From the NCBI GenBank assembly GCA_950295325.1, contig OX485808.1, positions 24,140,527 through 24,204,526 of the forward strand: 64,000 bases of DNA, given 5' to 3'. This stretch comes from Polytrichum commune. Its lineage: Eukaryota > Streptophyta > Polytrichopsida > Polytrichales > Polytrichaceae. The notes beneath the pieces are model-generated. The model saw nothing but the letters and a program-made list of their open reading frames with translations. It searched no databases and was not told the DNA's origin. The translations under genes and the position numbers were made by a program. Shown here piece after piece: positions 58,101 to 64,000 of the stretch; the first letter of the stretch is position 1; each line of letters starts with the position of its first letter.

Positions 58101-61100
58101 ACATTGTGAACTTTGTCCAAATTGAAAGGGGGAATTTGTCGCCATTGTCTTTGGCCGAAAGAGAGGAATATGGGGAGATGTGTGGGTGTAGGCAAATGGG
58201 CTGGTTCCTATCGTGGAGCCGGAGGTGACCCTCGGTGAAGGCGATTACAGGTGAATTTCAGGACTAGTTTCTCAAAGGCTACTTCTGCGCTTTCTGCTGT
58301 ATCTCTCGTCTTACAGGAGATGGGTCTTAAATGGTTATTGTTTCCGAGTATCCCACTTCTCCAAGGACATGAGAACACGTGATTAGTATGAGATGGTTAG
58401 CGAATCCAAGTTGGGGCGGTAGCCACTTTCTCCATAATCTTTGAAGCTCATATGAATATCTTACTTATCATCACAGTGAAGACTCTTGTGCTCGTTAAAT
58501 GTGATCTTGTAAGATCCCCCAATGATGTTCACTATCGAGCCTAGAATGGTTAACACGTTTGAGCATGTAATCCTATCTTTTGTAAACACGTGTCCTTTTT
58601 ATTATGTTCATTCCTGAAGCCACACCCAACCACATACTACTCTAATAAAGGGAGGTGTTTGATTAAGATAAGTAACCGAATTGGGCACCTCTACCTCATC
58701 TGCACTAATTTCTGCAATCTTCTTTTTTGATGGTGTGCTCTTATTTCTGCACATGCAGCATCGAGCGAACAGCTTACATTTCCGAGAAGGTCAACTCGCA
58801 TGTTTTCCGACTGCTGAATGAGTACAAGTAAGCTGCTAACTCCACCTTTGAAGGTATCTGATTTCTTCAAAAATAAAAAAGAATTGTGTACGTGTAAATG
58901 GCTTTACGATTTAGCAGTGACATGAAGATAGACAGATCATTCAAGGCTTCCGTTTCTTGTTGATTGATGATGACGAAACCCTAAGTTTCTCACAGTGTTA
59001 CATGCTGACCTTGTGCAACAGTGTGATTCTTGAGGGCATCTTGCTGAAGCCCAACATGATCCTTCCAGGTATGGAATGCTCACCTCAACCAGACCCAAAG
59101 TACATACATATCAGTGTCCGGGGAAAAAAATTCGGTCAAAATTCTAGTCTTTCCAAGTCCAACCTGTTACATGTATTGGTCTTTTCGGCCCAGTCTTTAT
59201 TGAGTGGAAGTACATTCCAGAGATTCCTCCAAAATGATGGATAATTGTCATGAAGTCTTCAACCTCAACCGGTTATTTCTCAAACTCAATCGAATCATCT
59301 GTAACTAGCAACCGGTTCTCCCTGTTCATTGATACAAATACCATCATATAAGAATAAGAATAAGAATAAGAATAAGAATAAGAATAAGAATAAAATCCTC
59401 AAATTTTGCCACATGTCATTCCTATATTGGTTAAGGAATGACATGTGGCAAAATTTGAGGATTTTATTTTATTTTATTCTTATTTTCTATTTTTTCCCGC
59501 CGGAATAGAGAGCCATGTAGGGTACTCACATACACACACCACTTTTTGTATTTGCCACACTCACAAATGGTTATTTTATTTTATTTTAAGGTTTGGATGT
59601 CCCCACACCCGCACCGGAAGAAGTGGCCCGCTACACCGTCCGAACTATGCTCCGCTCTGTCCCAGCAGCCGTCCCTGGTATGGAAGTTCAAGCACACCTC
59701 ATCAACCTCACTTGATTTGGCTCCTTCAAAAGATCTAAATGGTTGCCTTTCATTTCACAAATACACTACACTGATTATCCCTATTAGTGTGTGTAGTATT
59801 GGGAGTCACAATTCAATGATAATGTAATCTTTCACTACACAAAATCAATTATGTTCTATAGTGTATGAACAACCTATTGAACTTCCGTTAGTAAAATTTT
59901 GAACTCCTCAACAAGACGTCATTGTACTGCGTAACTCCGAATAGTAAAATGCACTAATTGGAGTAATCTCTGTAGTTGTTCTGGTTGCTTGAGAATAAAT
60001 AAATAAATAATATATAGATCTCAATAATAGAAAGCGAAAGTGCAAGGGGGAGCCGACTGAAAAGTGAATCACAATTTACCCTTTGTATTCATGCAGGCAT
60101 TCACTTCCTTTCGGGGGGAATGAGCGAAGAAGAAGCAACATTGAACCTACAGGCTCTCCAGGTATGTATCCCAAAAGACCCTAGTAGTGAGGATTTGAGA
60201 AGTACATGTGGACAATTCATTTGTCCAAAAATAATAATGCATTTGAGGGAACTGCTGCTCCATCCATTTCAAGAAACATTATTCAGTTGCTATCAATTGT
60301 TATATTTTAACAATATTAGTATCTTGCTTGATCCGAGTTTCTCAGCCCGACTTTGTCGGTGTAGTGGAGATAGATTAAACAGAGTGTAATGTTGAATAGA
60401 ATCTTGCTTATTTCCAGCCCCACTCATTGCACAAAGTCGACTCAATCATGTTGTGACATGAGTTGGGAAAATATCCCCAAAGAATATGACAAAAACCCTA
60501 ACCATAATCACTTTTGGAAGCAAGGTAGTCAAATAATCCTTATAGACGTGTATTTCTCACAAATAAAACAATGTGCATGCAACTAGAACGTGTTTATAGC
60601 AAGATGCAACCTACATTTATGACTAGTATTTTTCATATCTATCATAGGGTCTGCCAAGAGAAGTGTTTGAAAATCTAGTCAAGTGACCTTATAGTGATTT
60701 TCAAACAACTCCTAATTCAAGCTTGTTATGGTTTGTTTTCGTTCCATGTTCTTCTTTTCTAGGGGTTCCCATTCAATTTTTCCTACATATAGAAGGCTTT
60801 GTCCCAACCTAAGCATGTGATCTATTGTTTTACAATCGACATTTTGTGCTAAAAGGTTGAAAACTTTCTTTTGTTACAAATATTTCATATGAAGAAAATC
60901 ACTAGATCATTTATATCATAGTTGGTTCTATTCTCATTTGTATCAAGAAAATTGTCTTTATAGCAGTAAAAGTACATCTCAAGATATTTTGGTCAACTCT
61001 AAAATTGTGATTATTATTAGTTTGGGAAGGAGATTAGTTGAAATATGGACATGTGGAGGTCAATGATAGTTTTGCAAGTTCTAACTCCATAAATGTGATC

Positions 61101-62962
61101 TACACTCCACCCTTCACAACTTCTTTCGAATATCAACTTCAAGCTAGACATATGAAACATATTTTCTTTTGCATCTTTTGATTTGAAGAATGCCCCCTCT
61201 AAAACTTATATAGATAATCCGTAATCTCATACCAAAATTGAATTGGCTTCTTGTGTTCCCAATATGAACATAGAATACGTTACCCTAGTCTATACCAATT
61301 GCAAAATATACTACTTCAAGCTATAGTTGACATTTGGAGCTGTAATTTGCAAAGATTTCACTGTTGGGTTCAATTTGTACTACTTCAAGCTATAGCTAGC
61401 TCTTTACCCTACCAATCAATGCATATCCAACTAGTAGCTCTACGCATAACATTCAACTACGGGCTAAGCTATACCTCTTATAGATTGGCTTGATATTGGT
61501 TATGATAATCAGGCTTATGGACCCACTCCATGGTCCTTGACATTCTCCTACGGCCGAGCTCTTCAATCGAGCACCCTCAAAATGTGGTCAGGAAAGGTAC
61601 GTTAACCCAACTCAACATAAACACATCATTTTTGGCATTGCAGTGTGTTTGTCAACTTGGCTTAATTCTTATGAAGAAATTGTAATGAATCCAATTTATG
61701 AAATTTTTATTTTATAAAATTTATCTATCCAAGGAGGAAGTCGCTACTAACAATTTCCTCAACTAAAAATATGTTCCATTGAATGTTGCTTTGTGTTTCA
61801 GGAGGAGAATTGGAAAGCAGCACAAAATAGGCTTGTCGCTCTTGCTAAAGCGAACTCAGAAGCTCAGGTCAGTCACTTACATTCTACCTACACATATTGG
61901 CAATTTATCTATTTTTCGACGATGTAGGACAATTTTAGAATGACATCGGTCAATCGCCTAGGACTCGTATGCTTGTAGTGTTTCGTGCATCCAATGGAAA
62001 TTTTAGTGTAGCCTATTCAAGTTCCAACGCAAGAAACGTAGTTGTTAGGTGTAATTTGACACCCTAAGAATGATTCCATTTGGGATACTCCTTTTGAATT
62101 GAATCTTGGTTCAATAGAGGAAGGCTTTCGTGTCCAAAGACAAGAAACAATGAGGTTTCTTGTGAAGAGAAAGAAATTCCAAGGAGAATGCAATTATTTT
62201 TATGTAAAATTCATGAATATGAAATTTGCTACAACTTTCAAAGCGTATATCTTTAACGTTACACATAGTCGATCTAAAGGCTAAGATTCTTGAAATTTTA
62301 TCCTTGAAGATAGAATAATAAATTATATTCTTTATTCATGCAGAATGCAAAGGGACATCATTAATTTCTTCTATCAAGAAATCAAAGAAATCTACCCCTC
62401 TATTATGTAGTTGTAAGTAGAAAAGAGGCATTCATAACTGATCACTTAAGAAATTTTGCGCCAAATCTAAAGAAGTAAATGGTGGCACAACTTTTTCCTA
62501 TGTAGGAAGATAGACATCATGAGGACTACATATCTTTTGGTAATTTTATTCCTTCAATTGAAAATCATCCATTCTTTGGACATAAAACGTTTTAGTTGAT
62601 CCCAAGCCCTTCATTTTGTTCCCACCATGGATGCTTCTCTCCTAGACGCATGCATGACATCCATTCCGACCTGCAAAGTTTCTCCAAAACCTAAAAAGTA
62701 ATTCCAACCAAATTTTCATGGTGAGATAATCCATGATCAATATGAGAAGAACATGCTCACATTCACGACATCGGTACATGAACACCGATGTTTCATTTTC
62801 TTTTTCTTTCTCGTTTCTTTCCTTTCACGGTGAGATGTGTTTAATTTTTTATTCAACTCATGGTGACTACTTGTGCAGCTTGGGAAGTACACAGGTCCTC
62901 ACCCATCACCAGGTGGCACACGCATATTGCAGGCCCTTAGATTAGGTGGAGCTGGCAAGTAG
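55162..62962 (+). CDS. FBA: Class I fructose-1,6-bisphosphate aldolase, complete, 12 exons
   Basis: Exons with GT-AG borders and matching phases are 55162-55406, 55760-55844, 56472-56665, 57287-57416, 58192-58250, 58759-58827, 59022-59068, 59591-59677, 60097-60161, 61513-61596, 61802-61867, 62879-62962; 404 aa. The enzyme splits fructose-1,6-bisphosphate into dihydroxyacetone phosphate and glyceraldehyde-3-phosphate by a Schiff base. Active-site residues are present: Asp73 ([10 protein letters not shown]), Lys146 (PGIKVD), Lys185/Arg187 (FAKWR), Glu227/Glu229 (VPIVEPE), Schiff-base Lys270 (ILLKPNM) and Ser311 (LSGG). About 45 Ser/Arg/Ala-rich residues precede the core and look like a chloroplast transit peptide, although several segments ([22 protein letters not shown]) resemble the plant cytosolic class. 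The C-terminus (LRLGGAGK) lacks the usual terminal tyrosine. The 59-nt exon 5 carries the catalytic glutamates. Confidence 0.96.
56140..56360 (+). repeat. hAT-type MITE copy in aldolase intron 2
   Basis: GAACGGGGAGATCCGG, TTACAGATGGGCCGGTTG, CGTTTTAGAGGAATCTC and AAAGCTCCCCGGAG follow the order of intact copies. The terminal CAATG/CACTG is lost. Its left part forms an inverted repeat with 56107-56137. Confidence 0.65.
57745..58090 (+). repeat. R1 copy in aldolase intron 4
   Basis: The blocks CCCACTTCTCCTAG, GAGCAAATCCAAATTG, GAGCTCGTATGAATGTC, GGATGGTTAACATC, GTGTCCATTCTTAGATCC and GATATAGGTGTCTGATG match R1. It ends about 100 bp before exon 5. Confidence 0.75.
58335..58690 (+). repeat. R1 copy in aldolase intron 5
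   Basis: It has the same block order as 57745-58090, extending to GATTAAGATAAGTAACCGAA. The two copies flank exon 5. Confidence 0.75.
59112..59331 (-). mobile_element. hAT-type MITE in aldolase intron 7
   Basis: It starts CAGTGTCCGGGG and ends ACCGGTTCTCCCTGTTCATTG, 220 bp. ATACATAT before and ATACAAAT after form a 7/8 target duplication. Confidence 0.82.
59349..59388 (+). repeat. (AATAAG)n microsatellite
   Basis: About seven units of AATAAG lie directly before the 35-bp hairpin. Confidence 0.9.
59389..59468. repeat. Perfect 35-bp hairpin with 10-nt loop in aldolase intron 7
   Basis: 59389-59423 and 59434-59468 are exact reverse complements (inner part TGCCACATGTCATTCCT / AGGAATGACATGTGGCA). 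The loop is ATATTGGTTA. AT-rich bases outside can extend the stem. It could be a tiny foldback element or a small-RNA precursor. Confidence 0.95.
59769..59975. mobile_element. Degenerate MITE-B relative in aldolase intron 8
   Basis: CACTGATTATCCCTATTAGTG with GGGAGTCACAATTC at the left and TAACTCCGAATAGTAAAATG with CACTAATTGGAG at the right follow the MITE-B layout. The termini are eroded. Confidence 0.5.
62425..62545 (+). repeat. Dispersed repeat in aldolase intron 11
   Basis: It matches 39859-39990 in LRRIQ1 intron 5 (TGATCACTTAAGAAATTTTG, GCGCCAAATC, AGATAGACATCATGAGGA). Confidence 0.7.
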
Positions 62963-63080
62963 AGATGTCTTACATTGGCATTCAATTTATTAACAACGTG
63001 CACTTGTGGCGCCTTGCACTTGAGCAATGCATTCTATTGGTCAAAACAACATTTTCGTGAAGTTTTCAATCCAAGGAGTA

Positions 63081-63456
63081 CACCACACATGGTATTTAGT
63101 GTCACCATTTCTATTTATCTTGCTCAATAGAAATTGTAAACTACTTGTAATGTGTCACTAACACTAATTGTAAACTTAGCATTATTTGTCATTCCTTGTA
63201 ATGAACTTTTTGGGGCCTTATAGGTCTTCAATGTTGCAATTGCTAACACTTGCTATTTGATTCTTCATCTAGATCTTGATCATCCATGACAATATTCTAT
63301 CACCAAAATGCTAGGATGCAAGAAATATGCAAAAATGAACTAAAAGTAAGTTGGGATAACAATATTTGTAAGATGTATTCATAGGAAGTGTCATTAGAAG
63401 GGTTACAACAGTGACATAAAAAACTATATGACACTAAATACAAATCGTATCCAGTG
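63081..63456 (-). mobile_element. MITE-A copy just after the aldolase gene
   Basis: The left CACCACACATGGTATTTAG after TA and the right CACTAAATACAAATCGTATC ending in CCAGTG mark eroded MITE-A termini. Internal blocks agree in order with the 14352 copy. Confidence 0.72.
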
Positions 63457-63689
63457 TGGTGAAGTAAGTATTGCACTCCAGAACTTGAGCATTCATGTAT
63501 AAGCACTTAATTTCCTGCTTGTATGCACAGCGATCGATGGATGCATTAATGGTCAACTTCAAGTCTCAGAACTTTATTTCTTATCTTGTAGTGTGGTGTT
63601 TTTTAAGACTCCAACAGATAACTCTTTCCGTTTGACACCTTTGTGATGTCGCACAATTGATCATGATGTGAGAAGTCTAAAGTAGAAAC

Positions 63690-64000
63690 TCCTAGTTTTA
63701 TATGCTTTCCTCTCCGCACCTACTTCTAGTAAGATTTGGGACACACAATAACCTGGTGTGAGATCATTGGCAAGTCCAAATCGTGCCCGTAGCCATTTGC
63801 CTCTTGATTTTGGGAGCTTGTATGGATATCTTATTCATTATCAACATGAATGTTTCCATGCTCATTAAGTGGTTGTATAAAGGTGCCCCCAATCGTGTTG
63901 ATCATTGAAATTTGAAGGTTTACCATATTTTTGAGCACGTAATACATTCTTTTTTAAACACATGGCTTTCTTGGTGCTAGTATTTACATCCATATTCAAC
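63690..64000 (+). repeat. R1 copy running off the right edge
   Basis: CTCTCCGCACCTACTTCTAG, GGCAAGTCCAAATCGTGCCC, ATCTTATTCATTATC and GAGCACGTAATACATTC follow R1 order to the window end. Confidence 0.7.

Noticed and set aside
59349-59388. CRISPR-like regular repeat
   Set aside because: It is a simple hexamer microsatellite in a plant-type intron; no spacers.

Overview
The window looks like nuclear DNA of a streptophyte plant that still makes flagellated sperm. A charophyte such as Chara is my best guess, but this was read by eye and no search was run. Four things point there: genes broken by many phase-consistent GT-AG introns; Arabidopsis-type TTTAGGG motifs; a plant STY13-class Raf-like kinase next to a plant-type class I aldolase; and an LRRIQ1-type leucine-rich-repeat/IQ protein, a family otherwise known from flagellated lineages. 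Most of the window is AT-rich and filled with short DNA transposons.

Layout. The left edge (750-1060, minus) holds the first coding exon of the STY13-like kinase; its kinase domain lies outside the window. From 2.4 to 16 kb I see only transposon debris: terminal-inverted-repeat (TIR) elements, foldbacks, 'MITE-A' copies and a roughly 330-bp dispersed repeat called R1 here. At 16.66-17.51 kb two intronless genes sit head to tail only 26 nt apart. One encodes an LTO1/Yae1-type adaptor (cytosolic Fe-S protein maturation) and the other a protein phosphatase-1 inhibitor-3 (PPP1R11) homolog, an arrangement that suggests one dicistronic mRNA. A satellite-like array of about 265-300 bp units follows (17.6-19.9 kb).

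From 20.8 to 32.8 kb there is a dense transposon cluster. It has two short hAT elements with intact TIRs and 8-bp target duplications that keep only the transposase C-terminal domain. It also has hAT-type MITEs of about 205 bp and a three-deep nested MITE composite. A possible unrecognised minus-strand gene lies at 26.7-28.0 kb.

A 15-exon LRRIQ1-like gene spans 35.5-51.5 kb (about 1,880 aa by my splice model, including one GC-AG intron). A complete 12-exon class I fructose-1,6-bisphosphate aldolase spans 55.2-63.0 kb (404 aa, all Schiff-base active-site residues present, with a transit-peptide-like N-terminus). Introns of both genes carry transposon copies, and aldolase intron 7 holds a perfect 35-bp-arm hairpin.

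The genes do not form one pathway. The functional link worth testing is the LTO1-PPP1R11 pair. Exon borders come from manual reading of splice signals and reading-frame continuity.
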